In this document: piece by piece, positions 39,201-54,200 of the stretch
Layout of the letters: each line of letters begins with the position of its first letter
How positions within the stretch are numbered: position 1 is the stretch's first letter
DNA from: Centropus unirufus
Lineage: Eukaryota > Chordata > Aves > Cuculiformes > Centropidae
Direction of reading: 5' to 3'
DNA length: 64,000 nucleotides
Assembly: GCA_013397695.1 (NCBI GenBank)
Contig: VYZI01000002.1
Coordinates: forward strand, 7,613,486 to 7,677,485
Notes under the pieces: model-generated
Told to the model about the DNA's origin: nothing
Databases searched by the model: none
What the model saw: the letters and a program-made list of their open reading frames with translations, nothing else
Program-made: the position numbers and the translations under genes

Positions 39201-42200
39201 ATCATAGGCAGAACTTCAAACACTAAACCAACATCAGCATGAAACTCCAATTGGTCTTTGTTCCCAAAAATTCCTCCAGACACACATTTTTAATACCAAC
39301 AGTTCTATCCAGGTTCTCTTGTCAGACCTGTGATGTTCTTCGACAGCAACCTTTATGGATACAATTAAAATACTAAGACGACTAACTTAGGAACAATTAA
39401 AAGATAAGGTGGGAAAGAAACATTTGCCTTTATAAACAAGAAATTAACTCAGTGTCAACTGAGGCACAAGCCACAAGCTGGAGCACCTCAGTACAGTAAG
39501 CCAACTGTCATGACTATCAGGGGAAAATGCCATCAGCACCGAATATTATTTTTTTTTTCCATTTACTTTCTTCCTTTACATGAAGCCCTAACTCTCATGA
39601 AATTAAAAGGAAAATAACAAAACCATACTCTCCTTCAAGGACTAAAATCTTCCTTAAAAGTCTTTGTTCCATTTGTTAAAAAAGCTGTAAAATGCTACTT
39701 AGTATAAAAGTAATAAATGATGCACACAAAATGAAATTTTGAGAAGCCTAGATGCTGGTACATTTACTCTCTCAGAACTATGTAAAAAAAAATAAATCAC
39801 AGAACCATGAAATCATATTATGGTTTGGGTTTGAAGGAAAGGAAGTTATATAATTACCCAAATACCCGTACATACATTTCCCATGCACTTATTCAGATAA
39901 GTAAACCACTGTTACAAGGTTTAAAAATAAATATGCAAAACAGTGTTCTAGGCAAGCATATATAAGATGTTTTTTATTAAGGACACAAATAATGATCTAA
40001 ATTAAGATTAGCCCTAATAAGTACTTACAGAGACTTTAGTGAACCAAGATGATCAAACGTTCCCTGTGTAAGTGTAGAAAACAGATTTCCAGAAAGATTC
40101 CTAAGAAATAAAAGTATCATGATGTGAACTCATGCTCAAGCAACTGACATTTGAAATTAAAAAAAACCAACAAAACACTCTTCTAGGTAACATTTTAAAA
40201 CCTATAATGTACAGTTACGTCTCTTCGTCAAAAGACAGTCAGAATCAAATTCAGGTCTGATAGCCTAGCAAAAATCCCCAAATAGATTGCTGTTCCCCAA
40301 CACATTTTAGCAGAAGAACCTTAAGAGTGGGGACATGGATTGAAACCAAATACTATATTTTTACTTAACACAACCATTAGCACATAGTGAGCCTACATTT
40401 CAAGAAGTTTAGAATTAACTGTTATAGCAAACTGAAGCATGCTTCATCTAGCAGACTGTTTGTTAAAAATACCACACAACCTGCTTCCTCTGGATCAGCG
40501 AAAGCACTGTGTAAGAACATAATAAGCAGGGCAAAGAAATATTCCATGGTCATACATGTTGTTTTCTTAAATGAACTCCAAAACATGGAAGAAATCCAGA
40601 ACAACACAACCATGCTGATGCCATGGTAGAAGGCACAGATACTAAAAGATACTATAACTCTGAAATATTTTTCTTGGCAAAATATTTTGTACAGTCTATT
40701 ACCCCTCATGCCACTATACTTTCTAAGAAACTGCCACACTGCCTGTCTTTCAAGCACCTTACTCCCACTGAAACAACAAATGTTAACTTACTAGGCCTAA
40801 AACTTAAATAGTGAAAATTATACTTACAATCTAATAAGATTTACAAGTCCTCTAAATACATCTGCATTCAGACAGCCTATTCTGTTATTCGTTAAGTCTC
40901 TATAAATAGGAAAAAGCAAAAATTAGAATAAAATTTTATTTCCAAATGACATACACTCTAGAAACAGGAGTATTTCAACTGAAATTTGTAAGTAACAGAT
41001 TGCACCATGTATTAGTCTTCTTTCAGCAAAACTCAAAAGATACTGCTATATGGGTGTACACACACGCACAGAGTCCTTTTACCATTTCTAAAATAATAAG
41101 TTTGCCCATACACAGTTAACTAAGCCAAGCCTTTCCGGTAAATCCCTTTAGAAGGGGCTTGGCTTATATTCCTACAAAGTGAATTTTCGTATTTGTACAG
41201 TATATTCATCACATGCTACATTACCTAATTTGTTTGCATTCCAGAGATCTGTTCTAGTGCATTTATTGTACATAAACCGGACCACTTCCATATTTATACT
41301 TACATAAATATTTCAATGTTTAATATTTTACAATGTAGGTCTAACTGAACTGTCAAAAATTCTTCCAGGAATAAAAATTAAGATTCCACATAGCAATGGA
41401 CCAAAATTGGTCCTTCAGCTTTATTTCTAAGATTTTCAAAAGTGCAATTACCAAGAAAATTTTCTTTTACGTGAGCCAGATCATTTTATCAATGGCAAAT
41501 GTATATATTTACAGCAAAAATTTAAGAAGGAAAACTGTATGCTGACTAAATAAGGGGCAGGTGATAGATGGATGGTGCATGCATGCAAAAATCATTAGGA
41601 CTTAAAAGCTGTGTCAGGTGCCCCAAAAATCTGGAGTATTTTTTAAAGAAAAAAAAAAGAAAAGAGAAGAAGAAAAGAGGCCACCATGGCGAGGTCTTGT
41701 TTTTAAAGTCTCATCTGGGATAGAATTTTTAAAGCCAAGGTATAAATCCTAAAACATGCATTAATGGGAACACTGGCACAACCTTCAATAAAGTAGCATT
41801 AATAGTGTTCAAACTGCTGTGTAGTATTAATAGCAAAGGACTCTGTGTTCCACTATGATGTTTGAAAACAAAATCAGGAGAATTTAAGAAAGACTTGATG
41901 GCAAAGCTCTGAATGAAGTTTCACTTATTGATGTTTCAAATTACGAAAATGTAAAAAGGGAGGAGTAATGCAAGAGGCTGTCAGTAGGAACAAGGGAGAC
42001 TGCCAAGCCACAAGCAGTGGATGTTCTTCAGTCATAAGACTGAAAGCAGACTTTGTTTTATGCATGCATATACGTCTGTGTATAAATTTAGACAGCATAT
42101 ACATATTCAACTTCTAATATATAATAGCTTTGCTGTCTAAATTTCGAGAATCTGAGACTTACTCTACACTCAGAGGGTTGTTTGGCTTTGTTTAAACCAA

Positions 42201-45200
42201 CTAGCTAGGTGCACTACTTACAGTCTCTTCAGAGATGAAAGTCCTAGAAAAGCTCCTGGATCTATAGTGCTAATAAGGTTGTTCTTAAGGTCCCTGTGAA
42301 GAAAAATGAAGAAATTTTATTTATCACAAACTACCCTTTAAAGCAGTTCAACGTACGTGAAGACACACTTAACTTGTCAAGTTGTTTTAAAACTGGCAGA
42401 AAATCCACACCACACATTTCTACTTTCTCTAACATTGCATATTTCAAAATTTGAAAATCTCTATTGTAACTAGAAAGAGGAAAATGAACACCATGTGTAT
42501 TCTTCTAAATATTCTGTCAGTTCCTAACATATGAAAGGATATAAAGTCAAAGATACCTTGCCACAGTGTCCAAATAAATTACAGCTGCTCAGGGTGTAAC
42601 ATTTGCTCATAACACAGGACTTCTTTAGTGAACACAGTTTTAAATACTTTAGCAGTGCCCAACATTTACCAAAAGAAGCAAGATCCTAAAAATACAGGAA
42701 ACACCTAGCACTGAAATTTTCCACTAATTTTCCCTATATGGGTTGAGAATCCCAAATAAAGCTGGTGAAAAACGCTTTAAAAATCTGTGCTTAGAGTTAG
42801 GTTTCCAGAAGAGGAGATTGTAAGGAAAAATGTGAAGTAATTATGTCATTAAACTGCTTTATTAACTGTACAAGTGATGCAGGAGGCTTACTGTTCAACT
42901 CAAAACCTTTTTGCAGATACAGCTTAATTTGAAAGGTCACAGAAAGCATCTGCCATCATCTACACAGCTTTGAACAAACTTTATCACTGCATGAATGCTA
43001 AAATTATTTCTACCTCCTTGTTCATCCAAGATTTTACTGTACTATTATCTGAAGCTTCACAGGCATTTATTACTACTATGAAAATTTCTCATTCTTTGGT
43101 AATGTGTCAGTATTCAGCATTTTAAAATAAGATTAGTAATTTCAATTAAAAACAATGTTTTAATAAGCAAGGGTAGAAAGAACAGCTACCACAATACTAA
43201 TAACTACCCAATAGTGAACAATACAAGAGGATTACATCTACCATCACACAGATATGCATGAATGAAAATATAAATTCATCCCAAGATTTCACAATAACAT
43301 TTCCTGCAGCCAGATTAGGAAATCATGGTACAATAGAGAAGTGTCAAGGCACATGGACAATGCTTCAATGTAATACCTAATAAACACTTTAAATACTTGA
43401 AATACTTTAAATTTACCTTGGAGTAAAATAATTTTCAATAAAACTGACACATACACACTTCTTTTAGCTCCATTATCTGTGCCTGTACAGTTGCAGGGAA
43501 TGCAAAGAACTTCCAAAGCAGTATCGGGGCCCTGAAGAACTGTAATATTTTTAAGCGTCTTTCAGCAGGCTTACAAATAAGACGATGACAATACTAAATG
43601 TTAAACATCAGTTTATTAATAATGCCATCTGTTTTTGAGACAAGAAAGAAAGATGATACTTACTGTTAAATTACAGTTTAAAATCATTTAACAATCCCCT
43701 TAAAATCTCACTATGGAAACAAGGAGTAAAACCTTGGAAATTCACTACTCTAAAATATCAGTGAACTTTTCATTTCATTACATAAAATCAAAGCATACTC
43801 CCTGGTATACCTCTTTCTTAAACTCATTGCTTAAGTGGAAAAAAACAATGTAGTTTTAAAATTAAAAGCAACAGTTTTACTATTTCTATGGTCTGTTTAT
43901 AAATTTTGTCAGATTAGTCAACAGAAACTGACCAGTATATCATTTGTGATTTTTTGCTTTTTCCCTTCCCCTTAATAGGTCTTTATACCAGTTCCAGAAA
44001 GATAATTGCACTAGAATTAAATTCTTTTACAAAAAAAAAGACCAACAACTTTCATGTTTTCATAAGGCTCATTCAATGTATATTCTGTACTTTGTAAATA
44101 AGACAGCAAAGCATTAATGAATTGCCATACTAATATAATTTTTTTAAAGACATCCTGAATGCCAGAATTGTTAGCATTTTCCTGCAACTGTAACAGTTGA
44201 GAGCTCTGTTTGGGGGCTCCAGCTTACCAACAACCAAAAATATTTGTAAAAGTCTGTCCATTATGAACTTGTTAGTAAAAATCATCACTTGATTTTTTTT
44301 TAAAGTTCTTACATATGTTTTTGACACTCTTACATCTAAAGAAGTCAACAGAAACTTGGATCACCATATTTTGCTTGCTTCATAACATCACAATCTGTGA
44401 CATGCATCAATTAACTACAACGATCAAAATTTCTTGAAGATGTAATATAGAAGAGCTAAAATAAAAATACTCAAGACTACCATGCTTCTGCAAACTAAAC
44501 AAACACTAGAACCTAGTCCAGAAAACCTTTTTATTTCCTTCAAATAATTCCTATACTTCCAATAAGTCAGCAAACTTCTAAACATTGAATTTCAGAGCAC
44601 AGAATTTCAGCATAGACTAGAAAAACATTGCCCATTCCATCACTCATCTTTCAGAAAGTACCTGAGAAGCAGGTTAGAATGAAGAAAAAAAAAAACCAAA
44701 ACGTACAACTTTGTTTTCCTGACACTCTCAATCTTCTCCTGAGTGAGTCAGTTAACAGAGAAGGAGAATTCCAGAACTAAAATTAGCGCAGAAAACAAGT
44801 TCCTTATTATGGTTAAAACTGTTTCTCTGTTCAGTAATATTCAAATAAAAAAGACACTTTCCAAACACTTCTAAAGACTTCTGGAAAAACAAAGGTTCAG
44901 GTCCACCACTAGGAAAATTCTGGCCCATCTTTTCACACGCTCTGCTGCACTATCACAACAAGAATTAAAATCTCATGTTGAAAAAGTATTAGACGCTTCT
45001 ATTTCTATTTAAGGTATCCATATATCTGTAGATTGGTGCAATAAAAACAGGAGAAAGAAATGTGACTGTCTACAAATAATACTCCCTTCACACTGCATAT
45101 CTTCCCTTTTCAAAGGTATACCAGCACATCCGAAAAAATACATTGGTAAACCCTTGTCATTATTTATAGTTCAATAAATATCAAACCCCTTTTGCTATCT

Positions 45201-48200
45201 AAATATCTTCTTTAATTCCATGCCTGTCTCTTCCTCCTCTCTCCCCTACGCACAATGAAAAATAGTACTTCATAAATGTATAATCTTCCTTATCCTTGCA
45301 AAAATCAACAGGCAGCATCAGCTCGCTTCCAGATGAAAGGCAGCAGTTTGCTTCTAAGTAGCTGGAGTTTGAATAAAACTTTATATATAGTCAAGTACCT
45401 ACTAGATGAAAAATTATCTGTCACAAATTAGTTGTGCAAAAAGTTACTTCAAAATCTAAACTGCAGGAAATTCAATGCAAAACATAGCACTAACAAAGTC
45501 AGTGGAGATATTTAACATCCTATTGTAAAGATAGTTTTACTGCCATAAATGGTAATGTGATATTTCACCTGTTTACTGTTATTCAGCTATTATTTGCAGT
45601 ACTTTTTAATACAAGTAAATGTATACATAACAGTCATTTTCCACTGTAATAAACAAACAGTTCACACTTCAGTAACACTCTTATTTTGGTAATCTCATCC
45701 ATTTTACAAAATAAAACATTACTAAATTCTACCTTTACATTAACACACCTGCACAAAATTACCAGATTTGAAATTCCTACTTGGGTCAGTACTTTTAATG
45801 TACCTCCCACCAGCTTTGAGGCATCCAAGCGAAAATTAAACAACCCCTCACTGTTATTATTGAAAGGGAAGAATGTCAGATGGAGATGAGGTCAATAGAT
45901 AAAACATTCGACTGAAATGATAACCTCTGGGCCAGCCATTTGCCTGTTTTAGATAACATATCCAAGTTTATCTGAAGAACTGCAAAAAATAACAGAACCT
46001 ATTTAAAAACATACGCATTTTCATTAAGATGCCCAAGAATTAAACAAGAGAAAACAATTTCCTTGTGATAACGGATGAATAATGAAGTTGTGACTATTTC
46101 AGGATTCAAAGCATTGACCAATATGCCATTGCAGAAATTGTTACGCAGTACATATTAGGCTTTAGGTTTTTTTAAAGGCTTTGGTTAAATGTATCTATAC
46201 ATCCAAATTCTATCCAAAAATCATTAAGGAGAAACAACAAAAATTTTTGCTAAGTATAACCTTGAAAGGAATGAAAAAGAACGAGCAGTAATTGCACACA
46301 GAATCTCTCCACAAGTAAGCAGTAATGTTAAGTGACAACGCTATTGTCTGCATGAACTATTTAAATGCTGACTGAAGTTTTCATTCATCTCCACCTCATA
46401 TGTTAAATTAAAAGTGGGGAAAAGTGAATTTCTAAAGACAGACAACACTTAAGGAAACAAAGATGGACCATTACTAATGAGAAAAAAATAAAAGCAAGGA
46501 AGAAACTGTCAAAAGTTATCATAGTGAACTTTAGGAATATGATTTAAAACTGCTAATGTTAATGTTGAAAAAAGTTACTGTGGCTTTCAATTTTTTTCCT
46601 TTTACCATTGACTTCTCATGTAAGTTTGAAAAATTATTTTAATTGCAAGACTAGCTTCTGTCCAAGGTCACAAGAGCATTTAAAGCAGAAAAGCTTACTT
46701 TTACCGCAGTAAAATAGATATTTTTAACAGATATTTTTTAATATCTATTTAAACAAACCAAAAAAGACATGGTCACTTCCCAAACACAAAAACACATGGT
46801 CATTAATGACTAGTGTATCATGCTAATTATCTTTTATGAAGACACCTGACCATTAACAGTCATGTGTTGATGTATTAACTCCTACACCAGTGCACAAGTG
46901 TTGTATCTCATCCAAATGAGACCACCATACCATCTAAAATACCGATATTCCAGATAACTTTAAATGCTTAAGACATGATGCCTTACTACTTTCTTTCCCT
47001 TTGCATGAAAGGTGATATTAAAATATAAAAGTCCTCACAGATGTCAGAAGCTAAATGGAGGAAAACTGGGCTCTTATAAAGATTTTTGTTCATAAAGCAA
47101 AAGTTATCATCTCAAAGTAATTAGAATTTCAAGTACTTCCTGCCTGAGAATTGTACGGAGTTACAACAAAGAACATCTAACAGCAGATGCCTTCATTACC
47201 TAGAGCAAGGATGCCAAAATACTGTGGAAAGATCTAGAATGCTATCAGTTTACCACTGCTGATAACCTTGCTTCTTTGGCACAATGGCTTATTTTTACAA
47301 TAAAGCTCATCTACAAGTACAGAAGACAAATCTTGTGGGGGATGGAATGGTGGATGTGTTTGAATTTATTTAGACCAGGTGATGAGGATTGCAGCCTTCA
47401 AGTTTTAAGGAAGAATAAAAGTCTTCCAATTTCCTGAAGCCAGAAGTACCTTGGAACTCTTCCTAGATGTTGCAAGATGATTATGAAACTGGCTACCTTC
47501 CCAGTCAAATGGCCTAGAAAAATCCTTATCTCTAAAGTTTCTCTGCTTGCTCCCAGGTAGATCAACCTGCCAGTCCTGACCTTCTACCACCTGGAAAAGA
47601 GCTGACAGTAACAGAAGCTATAATGCTGCCTCTTATCCCATAGTTGATAGATTATCTGAAAAGCAAAGTGAAAACATGAAGCAAAACGTGTCAAAAGAAG
47701 TCACTACCATCACACTCAGTCCCATTTTTTGCCTCCTATACATTCAGTATATACCAAAGTTGCAAAACAAGCAGCTGTATTATTAAAATAAATGTCAACA
47801 ACTAAATTGCAATGCATCTTGCCTTTTCAGAGGTTCTAATGCATCTGCTCCTCCTACAGATAGATATTCTCTACACTTGTTTGATAAAGGGTTTGACGCC
47901 TCACAAGAAATTAAAGAAATAATTTTCTTAACAATCTAAGTTGTGATATTGTGAGACCAACAACAAAGCAAATGCCGTCATTGCAGCATTCCAGTGAACT
48001 CCCCACTGAAGCTGCCCTACTCTCACCTGCAGGCAAGATTATCCCTTGGTGCTGTTACATGATGCTTATATTCATGAAGAGAATTCGAACTCTTAACTAT
48101 GTTAACTCTTCAATCACATGAAAAAATACATCAAAACAATGTAAGAACACATCTCTTAAATAAGACATTTTGTTCTCAGAATTGTTGATGAAACATAACA

Positions 48201-51200
48201 GTTCATATTTAAAGTGAAAATAGCTTTTAAGTGCTTACAATCTTTCAAGAAGGTTTAATCCAGAAAAGGAACCATTCTTCAACTCTGTTATTTTATTGTT
48301 ACTCAGAATCCTGTGAATAAAACAGAAAAACAATATATTATACATTTGGTAACAAAATTATTTGCTGCATCTTGCACTTCTGGTGTAAATCTGTTTCATG
48401 GCCTTTATATCAAACTGCAATGCTTAACTCATTGTCTGAGGTGCCTATAACCACATTGCTTAAGTATATAGAAGGAAAAATAAGGATTTTCTATGTTATG
48501 TGCCCTAAGTACCATGCAAGCCAAGATAACTAACATATGAAAGTACACCCATACAGGATTATCATAATAAACCACCAGAACTGGCATAATAGAAAATGTA
48601 TTAAACCAATTTACATATTCGACATTCTGTTCTTCCATACCATTCTGGATTTCAAAACCACACAGTCTATTGATTGTTTCCCATTTCCTCTGCCACCACT
48701 CTCAGCCAGTCGCACCAGCTCCCTTCTGCCATGCTGTGCCACCTTTCCCAGACACCCCTCATATATATCCTTCTCATCAATGTGATCTTTTAAAAACACC
48801 TGCAAATTAGCTCAGCAAGCAGTCCTTTACATCTATTCTTTTTTCCCTTAAAGGGCCACATAACTGCAAGTTCTCTCTTTTACAAAAATAACTGGAACAG
48901 TCCCATCTAGCCAAGTACTCTGTTCTCCAGACACCATCTGCAGATACAAACTATCTTTGAGCTAGGAAACCCTCTCTGTAGCTGGAGCCTTCCTTCCTTA
49001 AAATGACCTGCTTTCTATGCAACTTCATATTTCTGTCACAAAAATGCCTATTTTCCTTTTGAACCATGTAAAATTTTGGTATCCACAACACTCCTTGCGG
49101 AAGGCTTCCAGTACAAAGCTCCATTCCATAAAGAACCTCCTTCTCATTCATCCTGAGCACAGCTCCTGCTAGCTTCATTTGAAGCCTCTAGTTCTTATAC
49201 TGAAACAAGCACTGGTCAGGTCCTGCCTACCCTCTCCTTACTACTTGTAATTATGTAGAAACCCAAACGGTCTCTTGCCATATGGAAGACTTCCGTTTTA
49301 CCTAATCACTCTTTACATGAAAGTTATTTTGTGCTACCTTAATAATTTGAGCACTTCAAAAAATTCCTTGATAACGACTACCAGAACTGAAATACTATTT
49401 AACACAGACACAAATCTACACAGTGGGACAATCATGTCCTGTTTTGTCTCCTACTGTTTTCCCAGAAATTCCTAATATTTGATCTGCCTTTACTACTTGT
49501 ACTTGAGACTTGAAGATTTCTGGTCACGTCAGTGCTCATCATCTTGTATAAGACAGAATTGTTGTCATCCCAAATGAAATTTTCATTTTTTTCTACAGAG
49601 TTCTGCTTCTGCCATTTAATTGCCCAGTTACTGGTTTCACAATCTTCTCCCAAAATTCTTCACTTTACCCTGACCCCTATTACACCAAGCAACTCAAACT
49701 CTGTCAAACCCCTACTCATGCTGTTTTACAGGTCATTAAGAATTACTATGTCGTGCATTACAGGTCTCCAAGACTTCAGTCCACTGAGAGTGCTAACCAT
49801 TTACTTCCATAACTCTTTTTAATCCTACAGCAACTAAGCTGTTCATACGAGGATTTTCCCTTTTAGGCTGACTTACTATTTTCATCAAATGCAATATCTC
49901 TTTGGTGATAAACTGAGAGACGGCTTTTGGCTGATTCTAAAGAACTCCAGAATTTTGTAGGGCAGAGCTTCCCATTACAGGAGATGCACATTTTCTGAAG
50001 TACACCCCTCTCTTTACCCAGATATCATTTATAATAAAACTCGACTGATTTGTTTAACACAAACCATCTGACTTGAAACCAAGTCCTGATGCACTTTTTA
50101 CAAATATCAGCGTCTGCCAGCCCTGCAGTCCTCAAAAATCAAGTTCATTCTAAGCAAGATTTCAGACATCCATCACTTGACGTTTTAATTCCTGAGTACT
50201 AAAAACTCTGGTGAACACTGTCCTGGACATTTATTCAATCAATTTATTCTAACTTCTGCAACAGTCACTCCAATTTCAGACAGGTCCTCTATCAAATGCA
50301 TCCTGCAGATCCACATATCCATTCACTTACACCAATTACGTTTTAAGGCTGGATAACTACTTCCACGTTCAACAACTGCCATTAGGAGATTTCTTTCCAG
50401 GCTACTACATCTCAGATATCCTTTAAAATAGCCATAAACCAAGTGCACACATATACACAAACCTCTTTGCTCCAATGCATACAATTTATTATCTAATGCC
50501 AAGGACTAAAACTTCAAAACAAGACATGAAAAAGATAAAACTAAAATACAGAAACACCTATAAAAGCATATAATTTTGATATAAGCATATATTATGTCAA
50601 GTCATTTTCTTCTCCAGGTTTCTCAAAGGCCGCCTTGAGACTCTTGTGGTTCAGACAAAACACAGGGCAGGCAACTTTTTTGTCTCAAAGCTCTGGCTTT
50701 GAGTCAAGACTTCTCAATCTTACACACACACAGAATCAAGATAGCTAAACTATTTTTTTTTAAATTCTTCCCATTTCCAGTCTGACAGACAGGTTTGAAA
50801 ATTCTTGAAGTTAAGATTAAATCACTCAGCCAAGGTTACAGTTCTGATGAAAAAAGGAGAACCCATTCCTTCTTCTCCTCTTGCAGTCATACCATGCATT
50901 TCTGCAGTTCATCTCAAGTAATCCCTGGTGCCCTTTTCTCCACAAATAAAAAAGATTAAACTACACATTTACTCAAGGCATCTTCCAAGAGATTAATTTA
51001 CACATCAACCACAAAAGTGTGATCACCATACTACACTACATAGCCAGTGAATCCCAGGTGAAGAACATTCACAGGGTGGAAAGGACAAGAAATACTTAAA
51101 AATACACCGAGAATTTGCTGTTCTGTTTTCCTATAATGCTTGTAACATCCACTAGAGTGCCACCCAAGAAGAAAATTCGGTCTTGTGAAAACACAGGTCT

Positions 51201-54200
51201 AAAGTCAAATCACTAAACTACCTTACAGGAAGGAAAGAAGGAAAATTGCTGCTTGTGAGCAGCTATGATAACCTAGATGACAGAACAAAGAAAACAGCAT
51301 TTTTAAAAACGGATGTAAAAATAAAGGAAGCCCAGGTACTCTTCAGAAATCTACATGTATTTCAAGGAATACTTGCACTGAGGAAGGCCTAACATGTAAC
51401 AGAAAACCAGAGTGCACGTTTGGTAACTAGTACAATAATAAACAACTTGGAATGCCTACAAAACTAGTACAATTTAACTGAAACGTTAAAACCACCCATC
51501 CTAAACTCTTTGAAACTACTTTCACTTCTACTGAAAAAGATTCCAACCTAAATAATATTATTTGAAGAGATGTCAAGTACACAGTTCATTCTGCAAACCC
51601 AATTTATTAGGAGGAAAAGTATGCCTTTCTTTCAACATCCTTTCTTGTGTCAGAAATATAAGTGGGAATAACAATAATAATAAATAAATAGAGGAAGGAA
51701 TTTATAAAACCCCTCATCAATAGTTAATGCAAACTGAACATAATAAAATAAGGCATAACAGCATCAGGAAGTATAAAACAGACTGATTTCAGGCTTATGC
51801 ATAAAAAAAAAACATGAGGTTCCGAAAATATGCAAGTCAACAAAAGCAAGCAAACTATAATCTTTGGCAGCACAGAAATTATTTCTGGTTTAGTTATAAT
51901 TGGCTTCATCTTAGGATTTATTGATGTTACCTGTACTATTTCTAGAAAAAAGAGCTATTCAAAGAAAAGCAGAATCCACTTCAAAAGTAGCTATAACTGG
52001 CTGAACTAAATTTAAACTAAGTAAAAATTATAGTTCTGTAAAAAAAAAATTAAGTTTTCTGACATTGCCTATAAAATAATGGGCCTAAAGTAGAAGCCTT
52101 TGAATATCTGTGCACTAGGTAAATTTCTCTCTAGAGTGTGATGTACAAATTATAGTCAGCCTGATTTACTATTTTCTCTGCAGAGGCTGTTAGTTGCTCA
52201 ACCATAAAGGTTTAGTACAATAAATGATAAATTTTACAACACTTCATATAACATAAGATATTTCATCACACTTAAAAATGTTGTAAATGTAATCTTTAAA
52301 AAAAAAAGCAGTTTAAAACTTGTTATTAATATATTTAGCCTATACATTATTTGAAGTGTTAAGGGTGTGACATAACCTGACAAAACACGATAAAGCATTC
52401 ACCTCAAAGCACAAGTTTTATAGTCACTTTTACAATTTCTGTGCATTAATGTACAGTGAAATGATGGACTATTATGTACCACTTAGACACAGAAAATTAT
52501 TTGTGATCAATAATAATTCTAAGTTACCAGTTGAAGACCATAATTTTTCCTATGAGGCAAGTAGTTCTGAAAATGTGTGAACTTTTTCATCATTAAGAAG
52601 TTTAAAGGAAAAATTGCAGGGAACTACAGATCTCCACTCATCCCCATCTTGTTCAACTCTTCTTTAACAAATGACTTTGTAACATAAATGCTGTACTGAC
52701 GATTTTATGAAGGGGTTTCCAGAGTCCAATGTCATTGATACTCCAACCTTAGAAGCTCCAGATTACATTTAGGGAAAAAAAAAATAAAAAAAAATAATCA
52801 ATCAACAATACCTGTCTGTAACAAATAGAGTTGGCAAATGGAACAAATAGAAATAAAATGTGGAATGACGCTTGCAAACACACTCACGGCCATGGAAATT
52901 AACATAAACTTGCAAGCAAAGGCAGCTGAAAAATAGCTTCTAAAAAAAATTATGGGCAGCAACTCAAGTCAACTTAAAGCAACACATGGTTGTAGAGACG
53001 AAGATCATCTGCAAAAAGGCATCTCAAAGAAAAAATAAAGAAAAAAAGCAACACGCACCCCATACCAAAAAAAAAAGCCAAACAAGTCTGCCCTAGCTTT
53101 TCACTCATCCCAAGAAAATTGCTCAAATGCTCCTTTTTTACTGAATACAAATAAGATCTGAATGTTCTGTTTCCATTATGCTTCATAAGGAGGCATTAGA
53201 ATTTGGCAAAACTCTGCAAAGAAACTCAACTCTGGCTCTGACTTAGTGGCGAGACCTTTAGCAATAGATGCCCAGTTCCAAGCATACAAAATGTAACTGC
53301 CTAGTCAAACCCCAAATCTGTCCTTTGTACTATAAAGGGTTTTAATAACAGATACTAAATGTGATCTAATCATCCTTTTCTTTTTGATACAGCAGAAAAA
53401 AATATCAAGACTTCATTTGTTTTTAATATTATAATAAGGTAATAAGCACTAAGTGGGAAAAAAATTGTTCTATGATGTAATTTTGGCTTGGCAACCATAA
53501 AACAGCCTTTAGTAAGACAGCAATCAACTAGCTAGGAATTTAAAATGCATATCCAAGCTTCACAAATTAATGTTTTCATGAGATACTATTAAAATACATA
53601 CACACCCATTAACACTATTACAAAATACTTGAAATGGCCTCCAAGAAGCCTGTGGGGTGACTGGGAGACAGTGTCACTTCTAGCTGAATGAAGTAGCTTC
53701 CAGAACACATTTTAAGAGACTCAAATAGAGAACGAGGAAATAGAAAATAAAACAGATTGTTTAATGATGATGGCTGTACACACAAAGGCTGTTCACCTTG
53801 TAGAAGCTGTGATTTAACAAGGATATAAACCCAGTATTTTTCAAAAGTTACCGTTTTGCCTTCTAGTTAGTTACTGGCGTTAAAGGGGATGAAACATCAG
53901 TAACGAGCAAGACACGAGCATTACATGCTTGAAAGTAGTAAAAACCCCCAAACGAAAACACTCCACAAGCTATATACAGAGAATTATGAATTTTGCCAAA
54001 GCCCCGCCAAAAGGAGACAGTATTTTCCAGTTTAACAAGAACATTACAATTGAGGAAGGTTAGTAATGAAAAACTTGCAAAACAGAAGTTTGCAACAGAT
54101 AAAAGATTTTATCTGGCGAGTTCGTTATTACACACATTATACAATGTTAGTATTGTAAACTAAACCACTAAAATTACAGAATGAAAATTGTGTCTGTTTA

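Noticed and set aside
46712..46750. Inverted repeat as a microRNA hairpin or MITE
   Set aside because: The stem is only 11 bp, entirely A/T apart from one G/C pair in each arm, too short for a pre-miRNA, and there are no target-site duplications or transposon ends.
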